A stretch of DNA of 64,000 nt from Pinus tabuliformis (GCA_031772625.1 CM062819.1:827483503-827547502), one strand, 5' to 3'; numbered from the stretch's first letter, positions 24,601 through 37,383 are shown. Numbers and translations are program-made. Notes: generated from the sequence alone by a model not told the origin.

Positions 24601-26055
24601 TTAGCCCAAATTTCAAAAAAATTGGGACACTTTTTGCATTTTTGAAATTTTTTGGGCTAAAACATAGAATTTTCTGCCCAATGCGCAGCGCCACTTGGCG
24701 CTCGCTTTTGATGGAGGCCTCCAAATGACAAAAACTCAACATCTTTGGATTTTTCTTGGAAAAATATGCATGCCTACCAATGGCCAAGAAATTTTGACAG
24801 GTTTTGAGCCCCCAAAAGGTCAAAAACACCCAAAAAATGACTTTACTGCCCCTATTTTGACAAACAGGAAGCAGTGTTGGGAGAACTCAGTTTTGGAGGG
24901 GAAAATGGAGGCCAAATTCAAAAATTCCACTTGTACTGGAAATTAGACAGGCAAAAATTTCCAACAAGCCCACTTGGAACAAATTTGGACACCGGGAAGG
25001 CCTCCAAAAGTGGCTACAAACAGGGGCTATGCATAGAGAAATCAGCGCGGCGCATAGGGGAAATTTTGCTCAGTTTGACCAAGTATACTCTGTTTTTCGC
25101 CTAGTTCCTTGACAGTTTGAATTTTCTCTTTATTAATGCCAAACTTATGATGTAATTTAATGTAAATTGATGGATCTTGATGTAATTATATTAAATTTTG
25201 ACCCATGGAGGTAGATTCATCTATCAAAAAGTAGTTTGCAACTGAATGAATCAGTTCCCTAGTTTCTAGAGGCAAGCTGTTCCACTGCCTAATTTGTAGT
25301 TCTCAGTTTAGAATTAGTTGGAACAGCTCCTAAACTCATGAGCTCGACCCCTGGAGGCTAGGATGAGTTGTTGTTTTCCTATATCTTATGTTTTTTCAGT
25401 CATTAGCATGGTTGGACTTTTGAGAAAGCTTGGAGCTTCATTGTATACATTTTCTCAGCAGTTTTGGCTAAGGAATAGACCAGGGTTTGCAGCACTCTAT
25501 GGGATTCATGTGGCATGTTGCTTTGATATTGTGTTTCCTTCTATAAATGTAAGTTTATATGTGTTTTATGTATGCCATTATCTCTCTTGCTTCTTCTTAA
25601 CTAAAACAAACAAGGATAAAGGTAGAATCCATTGAAATTGCAGTGCTCTACCTAGGGTTTGCTTAGTTATTGATGTTTTCAGCTGTTTGAAGAGGATCCC
25701 TGAGGTTTTCTTTCCCTCTTCAACTCCTCACCTGTCTAAATCTCACCATTTCATTCAATTTGAAATATCAAATCACTTGCCTACCTTGCCCCATTGAGAC
25801 CTCTGCAAAAATGAGCCTCATTCCCAAGACCCAAACAAAACATCATCAAATTCAGTCAAACACCTTTGTACACATACCTAACCTAAGATCAATATTCATA
25901 TCAGTCATTTCAAGCCCTCATTGATCATATTTCGATGAGATTGACAAGGAGAGAGCCCTCTCCCGACCTGGTAGGGCTATCTAACAGGTTAAGCGTGGTT
26001 TGATGTTACCCTAGATTCTACCTTTTTTAGCCTAAGGTAGATTTAGGCCCTAACA
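21643..26055 (+). repeat. 5' LTR (4.4 kb) of the long-LTR gypsy element
   Basis: The LTR carries, in order: a first 1.4 kb with GC-rich words of the GGCGCGGCGCA type (about 22405-22515); the embedded reading frame at 23085-24593; a second GC-rich cluster (about 24680-24710 and 25040-25062); and a terminal 0.8 kb that is clearly related to the end of the 2.35-kb LTR at 41206-43552. The length is far above the few hundred to 2 kb usual for plant LTRs. Confidence 0.92.
23085..24593 (+). pseudogene. LTR-embedded reading frame, about 500 codons, copy in the 5' LTR
   Basis: From ATG 23085 one frame can be followed to the stop after ...LAQHST at about 24590, interrupted by several stop codons, the first a TGA at 23109. 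Readable parts: an N-terminal basic segment; a Cys/His-containing helical region (residues about 45-200) with SLATDIANV and FPFRYLKDSYATLMKLIMKYF; an acidic spacer with ILIQDDDTDLGP; and a Lys/Glu-rich C-terminal third that looks like a coiled coil ending in basic residues. The copy in the other LTR has the same start, length (one base shorter) and frame, with different defects. I do not recognise the protein. The middle part faintly recalls plant retroelement-associated proteins of unknown function; that is only an impression. Confidence 0.6.
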
Positions 26056-26058
26056 TAG

Positions 26059-26074
26059 TGGTGACCATACTGGG
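26059..26074 (+). promoter_or_regulatory. Candidate primer-binding site
   Basis: TGGTGACCATACTGGG starts three bases after the LTR end and begins with TGG. I could not match it to a tRNA from memory. Confidence 0.45.
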
Positions 26075-26316
26075 AAGAAATTGTTTATTTGTTAGTGTTC
26101 TTCATTTTATAAACTACAGACGGAGTCTGAAGATTAGCTAGGTAGCCTTCGAAACGCTTTTGCTGTGCATTAGTGCAAGTAGATAAACGCTACTTCAGTC
26201 AATCTCCGATCTAGTCTTATAAATGGAATATCTAACTTGAAAATTACCCGAGTACATCTAAAAATTCTAATCTTTTGGATGATAAGTTTAGAGTTTGATA
26301 GGCTGAACAGTTGGTA

Positions 26317-28344
26317 ATGTCCATTTGATTTCTTGGAAATAATAACACACTGGCTTCCAGAAGATATAGCAGAGCAAATCCGGATCCTGATCCACCTCCT
26401 ATGTACGAAAATCCCAATCTTATTTCGAGAATCATTTGCCAAGAAAGTTTTGTGATCCCCATGTTCAAATCTCGTTCATGTCCTGTTGTTTTTGAGTATC
26501 TTGAAGATCTTGAGTTTGACAAATAGTTTGAGTTGTCGTTGTTTGAAACCAAATCTGAAAGTGTTGTTGGTTCTACTGCCTTAAATCCAGAGTTTGTTAA
26601 AGATCTTGAAACTAAAAAGGCCAATAAGTCAATTGACGATTATATCTTGAAACAACTCCAAACTTCAATTGTGGCTTCAAATATCGCTGATTTCTTAGAG
26701 TCTGCATCTACAACTCTTTGGTCTTCTGCAATTGCATCTAGCTCTATAATTCCTACTGAAACTCCCTTCATTCCCACCATTCCCGTGCAGACTTATATCT
26801 CTGATAAAAAATCTGCAGTGGTTTCACCTCTGTCCACTCCTTTGACCCCTCAAACATCCAAAATTTCTTCACCACCATCCTCACCTCATACACCCCATAC
26901 AACAGTTGCACTCACTCCCCCAACATCCCCAAGACCGATTGCAAATCCACCGAGAGCAAGGGCTGCTCGTTTTGCACCCCTTGTGCTGCCTCAAAATTTG
27001 GATGATATGCCTGCCGATTATCAAATAAAAATTCCATTGTTTAATGGCACTCCTCACGGTGTTACAACTCACTAACATGTGGACAGGATGACAGATTTCT
27101 TTGACCTTCATGAGATTGATGCCGAAAATGTGACAATGAGACTGTTTGTACAAACCTTTGGTGGTGAAGTGAGGAAGAGGTTCATAGCTTTGCTGGTTGC
27201 AAGTATTACTACATTGACTAATCTTCAGAGACAATTCTTGGATCGCTGGGAAGTGAAGAAAAATCCTCTTCAGATCCTTTCCAAACATGAGAACATCAAG
27301 CAGAATGTTGGTGAGTCTGTTCAAGATTATTGCATTAGATTCAATTCAGTTTACAATGCAATTCCTGATCATATAAAGCCACCTATAGGGATGGCTTTGA
27401 TTAATTTTATGGATGGTTTCGATCCTGATATGGCCTATCAATTAAGAGAAAGAGATCCGGCCACTTTGGAAGACATGCAGAAAATTGCAGTCAGCGTTGA
27501 AGCTAATCTGCTTGCCAAGAGAGCTAGAACAAAGGCTGAAAAGAAGGTAACAATAAAGAAAGAGGTTTACACTTCAGATCAAGTGCTTCGAAAGATGGAG
27601 AAGATGTTTGATAGATTGGCAATTGACAAGCCTGAACCACAAGTCAGAAATCCCAACTTCCGTGGTCAATAGCAACCACAATTTAGAATCAAGCAAAGAG
27701 AGCAACGAGCACAAGACCAAGTAGCGCAACAGTAGGTAAAGACACCCTTACAGCAGAATTTTGTACATGGTCCAGAATCAGACGATGAGGAGAACGTAAT
27801 TGGAGAAGAGAATCATTTCTTTACACCCGATTATATGCCAATTTTTATTACTAAAGACGAGGAGTATTCCGAGAATTCAGTCGTACAAAGGGACGAAAAT
27901 TTCATCTTGGAAAATGAAACAGTTCTTGAGGAGGAGTCCGATGAATATCAAATAGGATACATGAATGCTTTGTCAGCCCAACAGTGACAATATTCACTCA
28001 AAAGTAGAGATGTGCCCACAAATCCAATTCAGAAAAGGAAGGAGATAACAACACCAAAGAATGATCCTCCCATTGTGCAGAAAAAGGGAAAAGAGATAGC
28101 TGATCCTACCACCAACAAAATGCCATCAACAAATGAAAGATCCAATCATCCAAGTGTGTCAAAGGAGAAAACTGAAAAGAAGGTTGTTTCAGCGAAAGAG
28201 GTAGAAAATATTTCATTTTTTAACTTAGAAAATGAAATTGCTAAGTTAAAAGTATTTATTCGTTTGACTGAGTTGATGAAAAACAACAGCTACAAAGGTC
28301 AGGTGTCTAAGATTTTGAATTTGGATCCATCATCTGAATGGTGA
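26317..28344 (+). pseudogene. Gag of the long-LTR gypsy element
   Basis: One frame runs from about 26317 to the stop at 28342, with TGA at 26326, TAG at 26524, TAA at 27073 and later stops near 27670, 27736 and 27985. The N-terminus is Pro/Ser/Thr-rich (residues about 130-240). The capsid-like core contains IPLFNGTPHG, DFFDLHEID, LQRQFLDRW, ESVQDYCIRFNSVYNAIP and the end AVSVEANLLAKRAR. It is clearly related to the Gag at 38595-39944. The C-terminal part, near 28200, leads into the protease with LTELMKNNSYKGQVSKILNL, a stretch I know from plant Gag-Pol proteins. No zinc knuckle was seen. A frame change near 28340 separates it from pol. Confidence 0.85.
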
Positions 28345-29042
28345 ACGTGGAGGATGATAGACCTGAGTTGATTTTTGGTCAAGCATTGGAAGGTCAGTCT
28401 TAAGATAGTGGTGTAGCTCCTTTTTACACCAGCCTTAGGGTGCATGACTATGTATTACACAATGCTATGTTTGATTCCGGAGCCTCTCATAATCTCATGC
28501 CTAAGGCCATCATGGAGAAATTGGGGTTGGATATCACTAGAAAGTATCATGACCTCTACTCCTTTGATTCTGGTAGAGTAAGATGCATTGGTCTTATCAA
28601 AGATTTGGTGGTCAGTTTGGATCAGATTCCGGCTAAAAATGTTTTGATGGATGTGGTCGTGGCGGATATACCTCCTAGATTTGGCATGCTTCTTTCCAGA
28701 TCTTGGGGAGCAAAGATCAAAGGGACAATGCAGCTTGATTTATCCTATGCTACCATTCCCGTGTTCGGTCAAATGAGAAAATTATACTGGGAGCAAAAGA
28801 TGAAGTACATGATCACTAGCAAGGAGAAACCGGTAAATCATCCAATCAACTATGTACATACTAATTTAGAATCATTTGTTTGTTATTCAGATAGCTTTAA
28901 TGACGTAAACAACCAAGTAGTAGAAGTAGAAGACATTCCCGAGATCACTAAAAATTTAATAGAAGTCTTAAAGCAAGAAAGACAAAGACTTGATAGTACT
29001 GCTGAGCAATCAGCCTTCCGACAGCAGAAACCTATTGATTGA
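28345..29042 (+). pseudogene. Retropepsin-type aspartic protease region
   Basis: The frame contains the active-site motif DSGAS at 28472-28486 in the context HNAMFDSGASHNLMPKAIME, followed by SGRVRCIGLIKDLVVSL and a domain end near PPRFGMLLSRSWGAKI. This is the usual plant gypsy protease, which would cut the Gag-Pol polyprotein. A TAA stop lies just upstream near 28401 and a TGA at 29040. The catalytic Asp is kept, so the domain itself looks sound apart from the surrounding breaks. Confidence 0.85.
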
Positions 29043-29081
29043 CAGCAAGGAAAAGTAACAGAGCAAACAGAATTTCAGAAT

Positions 29082-29510
29082 TTGGAAGAGGACGAAGCAG
29101 GCCTGTGGAGCATGGATTTTGATGGTGCAGTAGGAATGGAAGGTGCTGGAATTGGCATTTGGATACGCAACCCTGTTTTCGCCCCAAACAAAGTGCCAAG
29201 CAATGTAAGGGTCTGCTCTTATAAGCTAGCTTTTGACGGTTCAAATAATGAGGCTAAATATGAGGCTTTAATTGCTGGTTTGAAAATTCTTAGAAAGTTG
29301 AATGCTAAAAGGATTTCAGTGTATGACGACTCCGAGTTAGTTATCAAGCAAGTGAAAGGGGAATATGAAGCTAAGCATCCTCGAATGCGGGCCTACCGCA
29401 ATGCGGTATTAGACATCTTGAGAGTATTTTCAGATTATACTTTGACATGTGTCCCTTGTGTTCAGAATGTCATTTCAAATTCACTTGCAACAACAGAAAG
29501 TAATTTGAAA
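29082..29510 (+). CDS. Extra (archaeal-like) RNase H domain, upstream of RT
   Basis: The translation WSMDFDGAVGMEGAGIGIWI at about 29106-29165, then NNEAKYEALIAGLKIL near 29245-29290, SVYDDSELVIKQVKGEY near 29320-29365 and the QNVISNSLA end near 29460-29490, follow the D-E-D-D layout of the RNase H that plant Tat-type gypsy elements carry in addition to their own. The fourth catalytic Asp, normally in a (A)DxLA motif, is Asn here (SNSLA). Its place between protease and RT differs from the other element in this window. The frame is open from 29082 to 30134 and also covers the linker to RT, so it was probably part of one polyprotein. I recall the same arrangement in other plant polyproteins. 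Confidence 0.85.
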
Positions 29511-30965
29511 ATTCCGATGAATTCAAACAACAAGTTCGAGATTCATGTGAAACATCGCCCAACTGTTCCCGAAAATCAAAGGTATTGGAAAGTGTTTCAA
29601 GACGATGAAGAGATCGATGAATTTATGCAAAATGAAGGTAAATTCAAAGACACTTCTATTGATGTGGAGTATGATGATGGTGAGGTGGATACAGAAGTCA
29701 ATCATATGGAAGTTTTGCAGCTGAAGGACAACTTCATTCCTAAAGGTCTAATACCTTTAGAGGAACTATTCGATCAAGATGATGTGGCCCGGAAACCAAG
29801 CTTGCTGCCAACCAAGAAAGGAATTGAGGATGTGAACATTGGATCAGCTGAAAATCCTAAAATGGTGAAGTTATCGAAGGCATTGCCTCCACAGGTAAAA
29901 GCAAAGTATATCAGTTTACTATCTTCTTTTACTGATGTATTTTCTTGGGATTATTCAGATTTGAAGGCATATGACACAAGCATCATTCAGCATATCATCC
30001 CGATCAAGCCAAATCAAAAGCCTTTTCATCAGAAGCTAAGAAGAATAAATCCAAAGCTGCTGCCCTCAATTGAGAAGGAAGTGAATTGGTTGTACAAAGT
30101 AGGTATCATTGTTCCCATAAGGTTTTCCGATTGAATTTCAAATCTGGTGCCTGTGCGCAAGAAAACAGGTGAGATTCGGTTATGTATTAATTTTAGAAAT
30201 CTGAATAAAGTATCTTTGAAAGATAACTATCCATTGCCCAATATGGATCACATACTCCAGAGGGTAGTTGGGTCGCTACTTGATGGGTATTCCTGGTATA
30301 ACCAAATTCTAGTCCATGAGGATGACAAAGACAAAACAACGTTCACCACTCCATGGGGAACTTTTCACTATGCAAAGATGCCTTTCAGATTGAAAAATGC
30401 TAGTGCAACCTTTCAGCTGGCAATGGATATTTCATTCGCTAATGAAAAAGATGTTTTTCTAGTTGTTTATCTTGATGACTTGACAATTTTCTCTAACTCA
30501 GATGAAGAGCACCTCTATCATCTGAAAATTGTATTTCAGCGTTGTAGAAAGTATGGTATTTCTCTCAATCCAAAGAAGAGTCTGTTTGCCATGGATGAAG
30601 GCAAGCTTCTCGGTCATATCATATCAAAGGAGGGCATCCGCATTGATGCAGCTCGGGTGGAGGCCATTCAAAAGATTGATTTTCCACAAAGTAAGAAAGA
30701 AATCCAATCATTCAATGGTAAGATGAATTTCCTACGTCACTTTGTGCCCAATCTTGGAAAACATTTAAGGGAAATCACAAACATGCTCAAAAAAGATAGT
30801 GTGGTGAAATGGACCGAGGAAGCAATTAAGTCTTTCAATTTGGTGAAATTGGCCCTTTCTTCCGCTTCGATTTTGATCATCCCGGACTATACTCAGGATT
30901 TAATTTTGTTTTCATTTGCCTCAGATCACACTATGGCAGCAATCTTGATGCAGAAAAGAGACTAG
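29511..30965 (+). pseudogene. Linker and reverse transcriptase of the long-LTR gypsy element
   Basis: An acidic linker runs to about 29800. RT then follows with IQHIIPIKPNQKPFHQKLRR, PVRKKTGEIRLCINFRNLN, DNYPLPNMDHILQ, a motif-A Asp in LLDGYSWYNQI, TPWGTFHYAKMPFRLKNASATFQ and the active site YLDD at 30468-30479. All three catalytic aspartates are present. One in-frame TGA lies at 30132-30134, in the stretch before ISNLVPV. The last part (about 30740-30960) runs into the RNase H region. Confidence 0.9.
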
Positions 30966-31335
30966 CTTGAGAAACCAATTGCGTTTTTCAGCAGGACCAT
31001 AAGGGATGCGGCATTAAAGTACAATATTATTGAAAAATAGGCTCTTGCTTTGGTAAAGGCATTGAAAGATTTTTGGGTTTACATTCTGAATTCTCACATC
31101 CTTGCTTATGTCCCTAACGTTGCTGTTAAAAATGTCTTAGTGCAAACAGATCCAGAGGGAAAAAGAGTCAAATGGATTGTTGCCTTGTTGGAATATGACA
31201 TGGAGATCAAACTGACAAAACTCATCAAAGGACAAGGGCTGGCTAAGCTAATGGCTGAGTCAAATTTGCACACCTTGGACATCAATCTCATCGCTACTAT
31301 GTCCGAGGAGATGAAGAAAGTCTGCCCGCTCAGGT
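30840..31335 (+). pseudogene. Original RNase H of the gypsy element, catalytically degenerate
   Basis: Recognisable as the Ty3-type RNase H that follows RT: KPIAFFSRTIRDAALKYNII, ALVKALKDFWVYILNSHI, KWIVALLEYDMEIKLTKLIKGQGLAKLMAES. The first Asp of the active site is missing, the E of the EKxAL motif is followed by a TAG stop (31038-31040), and the usual YTDH is AYVPN. Another TAG is at 30963-30965. Loss of the third Asp is, as I remember, shared by family members that have the extra RNase H, so it is probably ancestral rather than decay. Confidence 0.8.
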
Positions 31336-31339
31336 ATCA

Positions 31340-32614
31340 GAATTTTTTCTTCTTTTTCCTTGGTATTCAGACATTGTTTATGTACTCCAAAATATGTCAT
31401 CACCACCTGGAATGGCTAAGAACAAAAGTAGGACCCTGAAATTGAAGGCTGCCAATTTTTGTATCATGAATAATGCACTCTATTGGAAAGATCCCAGTGG
31501 TGTCTTGCTCAATTGTTTGGTTGAAGAAGAGGCAAAACAGGTTATGGAATATTTTCACAAGGGATATTGCGGAGGCCATCTTTTCTGGAAGACGACAACC
31601 AATAAAATTTTGAGAGCGGGGTATTATTGGCCAACTCTTTTTGCTGATGTGTACAAAACAGTAGCAAGCTGCCATGAATGTCAGATTTTTCAAGGTAGAA
31701 GGAAGTTGTAGCCTTTACCACTCAAGCCCATTGAAGTAAGTGCTCCATTTCAGTAGTGGGGTTTGGATTTCATTGGCGAGATCCATCCTTCTTCTTCAGT
31801 GCAGCACAAATGGATCCTCACAGCGACGGATTATTTCACCAAATGGATTGAGGTGATTCCCACGAGGCAGGCAACTGATTCGGTAATCATTTCATTTCTT
31901 GAAAACAACATTTTGTCTCGTTTTGGCTGTCCAAATAAGCTGATCACTGACAATGCAACAACCTTTAAATCTAAAAGGATGATTGAATTTTGTCATAAAT
32001 ATCAAATCACTTTGGGGCACTCAACCGCCTATTACCCACAAGGCAATGGATTGGTAGAATCCTCAAATAAATCTTTGGTCAACATTATCAAAAAGTTGCT
32101 GGAAACGAACAAGAAAAGTTGGCACAAAAAGCTGGTCAATGCACTTTGGGCAGACAGAGTAAGTCAAAAGAAATCTATAGGCATGTCTCCTTTTGAGCTC
32201 GTGTATGGTGTGGACACAGTTTTCCCAACCTCTCTTGCAGTCCCGGTGGTCAAACTCCTACAAGAAGCGGGCAGCGAAGACGATCATTTGCAGCGGAGAA
32301 TCAATCAAATGATTCATTTGTAGCAAACTAGAGAGGAGGTATTTCAGAACACTTTCAAGCTGCAAGAGAGAATCAAGAAGATATATGACCGAAAGGCAAA
32401 AGCGGACAAGTTTCAAATAGAAGACATAGTGTTGAAATGGGATGCAAGGAATGAAGAGAAAGGTAAGCATGGCAAGTTTGAAAATCTTTGGAAGGGACCT
32501 TACAGGATTGCGGCATATCGGGGCCAAAATGCCTTCCTCTTGCAAGAAATGAATGGAGAAGACTATCCCGATGGGCTGGTCAACGGTCAGATTCTCAAAC
32601 GGTACTATTTTTGA
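31340..32614 (+). pseudogene. Integrase of the long-LTR gypsy element
   Basis: After a frameshift near 31340, an HHCC zinc-binding region is seen (FHKGYCGGH ... CHECQIF, about 31550-31690). The DDE core follows: TATDYFTKW near 31820, ITDNATTF near 31945, and YYPQGNGLVESSNK near 32030-32070. Next come HKKLVNALWADRVSQKKSIGMSPFELVYG and a C-terminal part ending FENLWKGPYRIAAYRGQN...LKRYYF at 32612. All catalytic residues are kept. Stops at about 31709, 31754 and 32321 break the frame. No chromodomain was seen. Confidence 0.88.
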
Positions 32615-32963
32615 AGTATTTTCTGTTGTCATATGTATCATTGTACATACTGGTTTGTTTAAATTCCATTGCAAGTGTCTTCTATTTTCACGCTTTCAGT
32701 TTGGGGCCCGAGGTGAAGGCTATAAAACTGAGGTTTGATTTCAGTTTTGGTTTGGTTTGTTTGAGTCAGGTCTTTAGTCAATTTTAGTCTTGAAATTGGG
32801 TCAATTTTGAGTCACATTTCAGTCCTGAAATTGAGTCAAGAGTCTCGTTTTGGTTTGTCGAAGTTGTTGACTCCATAGCCCAATGGACGAAGGCACTGCC
32901 TGCTTTCCAAGAGATCTGTAGTTCTTGGCACCTCCAAGGAGCTACCATCCCCATTGGAGGCAA
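32615..32963 (+). other. 3' untranslated region with conserved pre-LTR block
   Basis: About 350 bases without a coding frame. The last ~95 bases (from about 32868: GACTCCATAGCCCAATGG to GGAGGCAA) are very similar to 41108-41205, the same position in the gag-only element. The bases directly before the LTR are GGAGGCAA, not a long purine run, so the plus-strand primer is not obvious. Confidence 0.7.
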
Positions 32964-35900
32964 TGTTAGTGTCGGTATCTTCATCCCTCCGTCAAAGATC
33001 AAATTCTCTTGTTGCATTGCATATTGGGTGTCTCGCTCAGTCAGTTGCATTCCATTGGGAGCATGGATCATCTGACGGTAGTGGCTTATTGTACATTGTC
33101 GCTCATTTCCTTTATCTGTTGGCTCATTTCCATTTATCAAGAGTATCTGCAATCACTTTTTCTCTTTAAATTTGCAAGAGTCATTTCTAGGGTTTCAATT
33201 TCATTAGGTCTAGGGTTTCATCAAAAAGGTCTTCAAAATGTCCAATAGCAGCCAGCAAGCACATGAGGAGGTTGAATAAAGTTCCAGTACCAATAAAATT
33301 GATAATCTCATGCTCAGAAATGTATTTTTCCTCAAAACCCTGTTTTGAGGAAAAACAAAGTATTTTAGGATTTTGTTGTATAAATTCATGTAATTTTAGT
33401 TCTCTTATATGTAAATCACTTTAGTGGCAACCCCGGTCACCTTACCAAGCCTCAGTAGCTCCATCCCCTACAAGGCAAACAAAAATCAAGTCATTCAGTT
33501 CATCAAAAGGCTCAAATAAAGTAAACTGCTCAAAAAACAGAGGTGAAAAGTAAAGTCACATGGCAAACATTATAAAAGTGGGTTTTATGAATCAAAAATT
33601 AAAAAGCTCTTGTATATAAATCATTTTTTACAATTCAAAAGCTCATTGGCATTCCAAGAAGAAATATTGAGCAAAGTGAAAGCCGTGTTGGAAAAAGGAA
33701 AGCAAATCGCAGCAAAGGCACTCAGTTTTGGAGGCGCGGTGCACTGGGTGAGAGGCGCGGCGCATAGGGCCGCCCTCCTTAGTGTTAAATTTGTACTAGC
33801 ATGGCACACACAGGAGGCGTGGCACATTGGGTTTGTGGTGTGGCGTATAGAGTTGCCAAGCCCGATTTCGTCACAAACTCTCCCAAATTTGTGAACATTG
33901 CTCAAGTCTTCTAGTGTGAAAGTAAGTCAAGCCCTTTTCCTTGCTAGTCAAAGAAGTTTTCTTAAAAATTTATGGTGGTTGTGTGAAGAAACTCAAACCC
34001 TATTTCTTTGAAATTTCTCAAAAAACGATTGCCTAGGGTTTGCATTTTCATTTTGCTGCCAAGTTCATTCTACCACTCCCTCACTTTTTCACTCCTCCAT
34101 TTATTTTCCCAGCTTATCCATCCATTCCCTAAACTCCCATATTCCTAAAAATCATTTACCCCTATCCCCAAATCCCATTTTCCCAAATCTTAATTACAAA
34201 TCCCCAAACCCTAATTGTTGTCCCTAAGCTTCCATATTATTCCCTAATCCCCTATTCGTACAAAACCCTATCATAATAGTCCCAAAACCCCTCATATCCT
34301 CTCCCTCCATAGTCCCTCACATATTCTTACCCTTGGTGGCAGAAAACTACAAACCCCATAAATCTCTTCATACTCATCAAGAAAAACTCACACATTAGCA
34401 AGCATGGAATCTGATCCTTCATATGACCGAGATGAAGAGACACACAATGACTCTCCTATAGAAATGCATGCACCAAGGAGACCTCACAAGGGTGGCAAAC
34501 ATATACGAGAGGAGCCTACTTCACTTGCTGAGTTGCAGGCCTGCCCTCTTGCTATCACATGCTTCCAACACCAATCCTGTTACCAGTTCTGTGAGATGGT
34601 TGCTAGAGTCTAGTATCATCATGAGTTAGCCCAGTTGTTTGTGCTTCATCTGCATAATGCCCAAACCACTCTAGCTGGTGTGACATTTACCTTGAAACTG
34701 GAGTCTATTTCTCTAGCAACCGACATTCCTAATGTCGGAGAGCAGTGGAATAAAAGGTAGCAGATTGACAAGGAACACTATGAACCATACATCAAGCCTG
34801 GTTATTTGAGAGAACTCAACAGATTTTTTCCCTTTCAGTACCTGAAAGACTCATATGCTCCCTTGATGAAACTCATAATGAAGTATTTCAGTTGTGAGGG
34901 CCAGTTTTCTCGCCTATATGCTTATCATATCAGATTGTTGATGCACTTTACCAGGGTGAGAATGATGAATCTCCCCTACTTCATGTGCTGAAATATTGAG
35001 AAGATGACCACCTTAGTACAACAGAAGACTCCTCAACAACAGTTTAACAATATATACCATTTTTCACTCATCAAAATTGTGGTCATGCATAAGCTTCGTT
35101 TATAGGGCATCTCATGGAAAAATTTCATTTCTCATGAGTTCTTCATAGCTCCTCAGGTACCTCCAGAGACTTTTCATGAGATGGGTGGACCTTCTTATTA
35201 GCAGGAGGGTCATGAGACACAGACCGCTAGTGTGCCGGTGTTTGTCACCTATCAAAAGGGCACTAGACGGTTGTTTGCAGCAACAAAGCGAGATTTATCT
35301 CCACCCGAGGTGGAAAGGGTCTCGCTTCTGTCATCAGCACAACAAGTTCAGGACAAGGGCAAGAGGCCATTACATGAGGAGGGGCCTTCAGGTGAGCAAG
35401 AGATCGATTTCATTCTCATTCAAGATGATGACACAGATTTGGGCCCACAAAGCTCAAAGCTCAAGAGGTCATCCAAGAGCAACAGGCGGACATCAATGCT
35501 TTGTCCCTCAACTTGGAAAGAGCCGAGTGGATAATAAAGTACCTGGAGCAAAGAAACAAGCAACTAGAGGATTAGAAAACCATAATGGAGCTAAGAAACA
35601 TACGAGAAAACCAGCAAGCCGCCAAAAGGAGGAAAGTCAAGTTCACAACACTTGAGTAAGAAATCAATGCCGAGCGTGAGTCTTGGTTGGAGAGGACTAA
35701 TATCCACTTGGAGAGGATGATGGAGAAAGCCATCAATGAGAAAAATATGTTGAGAAACATCGCATATCATTATTTGTCAAGGAATATTGTGTGCCAAGCT
35801 AGAATCAAGAGCTTTAAGGCCAAGTTGAAGAAGAGATAGAGGAGGCAAAAAGCGCAAGATAAACTTCAGATCTTGGCTGAGGCTTCCTTGGCCCAACATA

Positions 35901-37378
35901 GCACTTGATGGAGAACACTTAGCCCAAATTTCAAAAAAATTGGGACACTTTTTGCATTTTTGAAATTTTTGGGCTAAAACACAGAATTTTCTGCCCAATG
36001 CGCCGCGCCACCTGGCGCTCGCTTTTGATGGAGGCCTCTAAATGACAAAAACTCAACATCTTTGGATTTTTCTTGGAAAAATATGCATTCCTACCAATGG
36101 CCAAGAAATTTTTACAGGTTTTGAGCCCCCAAAAAGGTCAAAAACACCCAAAAAATGACCTTACTGCCCCTATTTTGACACACAGGAAGCAGTGTTGGGA
36201 GAACTCAATTTTGAAGGGGCAAATGGAGGCAAAATTAAAAAATTCCACTTGTACTGGAAAGTAGATAGGCATACTTGGAGCAAATTTGGACACCAGGAAG
36301 GCCTCCAAAAGTGGCTGCAAACAGGCGCTATGCATAGAGAAATCAGCGCGGCGCATAGGGAAATTTTGCTTAGTTTGAGCAAGTATACTCTATTTTTCGC
36401 CTAGTTCCTTGACAATTTGACTTTTCTCTTTCTTAATGCCAAAATTATGATGTAATTTAATGTAAATTGATGGATATTGATGTAATTATATTAAATTTTC
36501 ACCCATGGAGGTAGATTCATCTATCAAAAAGTAGTTTGCAACTTAATGAATCAGTTCCCTAGTTTCTAGAGGCTAGCTGTTCCACTGCCTAATTTGTAGT
36601 TCTCAGTTTAGAATTATTTGGAACAGCTCCTAAACTCATGAGCTCGACTCCTAGAGGCTAGGATGAGTTGTTGTTTGCCTATATCTTATGTTTTTTCAGT
36701 TATTAGCATGGTAGGACTTTTGAGAAATCTTGGAGCTTCATTATATACATTTTCTCAGCAGTTTTGGCTAAGGAATAGACCAGGGTTTGCAGCACTCTAT
36801 GGGATTCATCTGGCATGTTGATTTGATATTGTGTTTCCTTCTATAAATTCAAGTTTATATGTGTTTTATGTATGCCATTATCTCTCTTGCTTCTTCTTAA
36901 CTAAAACAAACAAGGATAAAGGTAGAATCCATTGAAATTGCAGTGCTCTACCTAGGGTTTGCTTAGTTATTGATGTTTTCAGTTGTTTGAAGAGGATCCC
37001 TGAGGTTTTATTTCCCTCTTCAACTCCTCACCTATCTAAATCTCTCCATTTAATTCAATTTGAAGTATCAAATCACTTGCCTACCTTGCCCCATTGAGAC
37101 CTCTGCAAAACTAAGCCTCATTCCCAAGACCCAAAATTTGCCTTTCCATTCGAGCCAAAAAAACATCATCAAATTCAATCAAACACCTCTGTACACATAC
37201 CTAGCCTAAGATCAGTATTCGTATCAGTCATCTCAAGCCCTCATTGATCATATTTTGCTGAGATTGACAAGGAGAGAGCCCTCTCCCGACCTGGTAGGGC
37301 TATCTACCAGGTTAAGCGTGGTTTGATGTTACCCTAGATCCTACCTTTTCCAGCCTGAGGTAGATTTAGGCCCTAACA
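32964..37378 (+). repeat. 3' LTR (4.4 kb) of the long-LTR gypsy element
   Basis: Direct repeat of 21643-26055 with the same terminal sequences. It contains the second copy of the embedded reading frame and GC-rich clusters at about 33730-33845, 35998-36022 and 36343-36362. Confidence 0.92.
34404..35908 (+). pseudogene. LTR-embedded reading frame, copy in the 3' LTR
   Basis: Same start (ATG 34404, MESDPSYDRDEETH) and same end (...STOP at 35906-35908) as the copy at 23085. The early TGA of that copy is absent here (CGA). Its own defects are a TAG near 34612, a TAG near 34759, others further on, and a one-base deletion near 35465 that shifts the coiled-coil third. The two copies have different inactivating changes, so their common ancestor was probably more open than either. 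Confidence 0.6.
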
Positions 37379-37383
37379 CTAGC
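37379..37383. other. Target-site duplication CTAGC (right copy)
   Basis: Exact partner of 21638-21642. Confidence 0.9.

Larger units (their letters stand above)
21643..37378 (+). mobile_element. Ty3/gypsy element with 4.4-kb LTRs and an extra RNase H before RT
   Basis: Two long direct repeats, 21643-26055 and 32964-37378 (about 4.41 kb each), start TGTTAGTGTCGG and end CCCTAACA. They are flanked by the perfect duplication CTAGC. The 6.9-kb interior reads on the + strand as gag, protease, aRNH, RT, degenerate RNase H, integrase, which is the Tat-type set. LTRs make up more than half the element. By eye the LTRs are close copies, with a few differences per line plus small indels. The interior has about half a dozen stops and frameshifts, so this copy is probably not autonomous. 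It sits inside an LTR of the - strand LARD-like element. Confidence 0.93.
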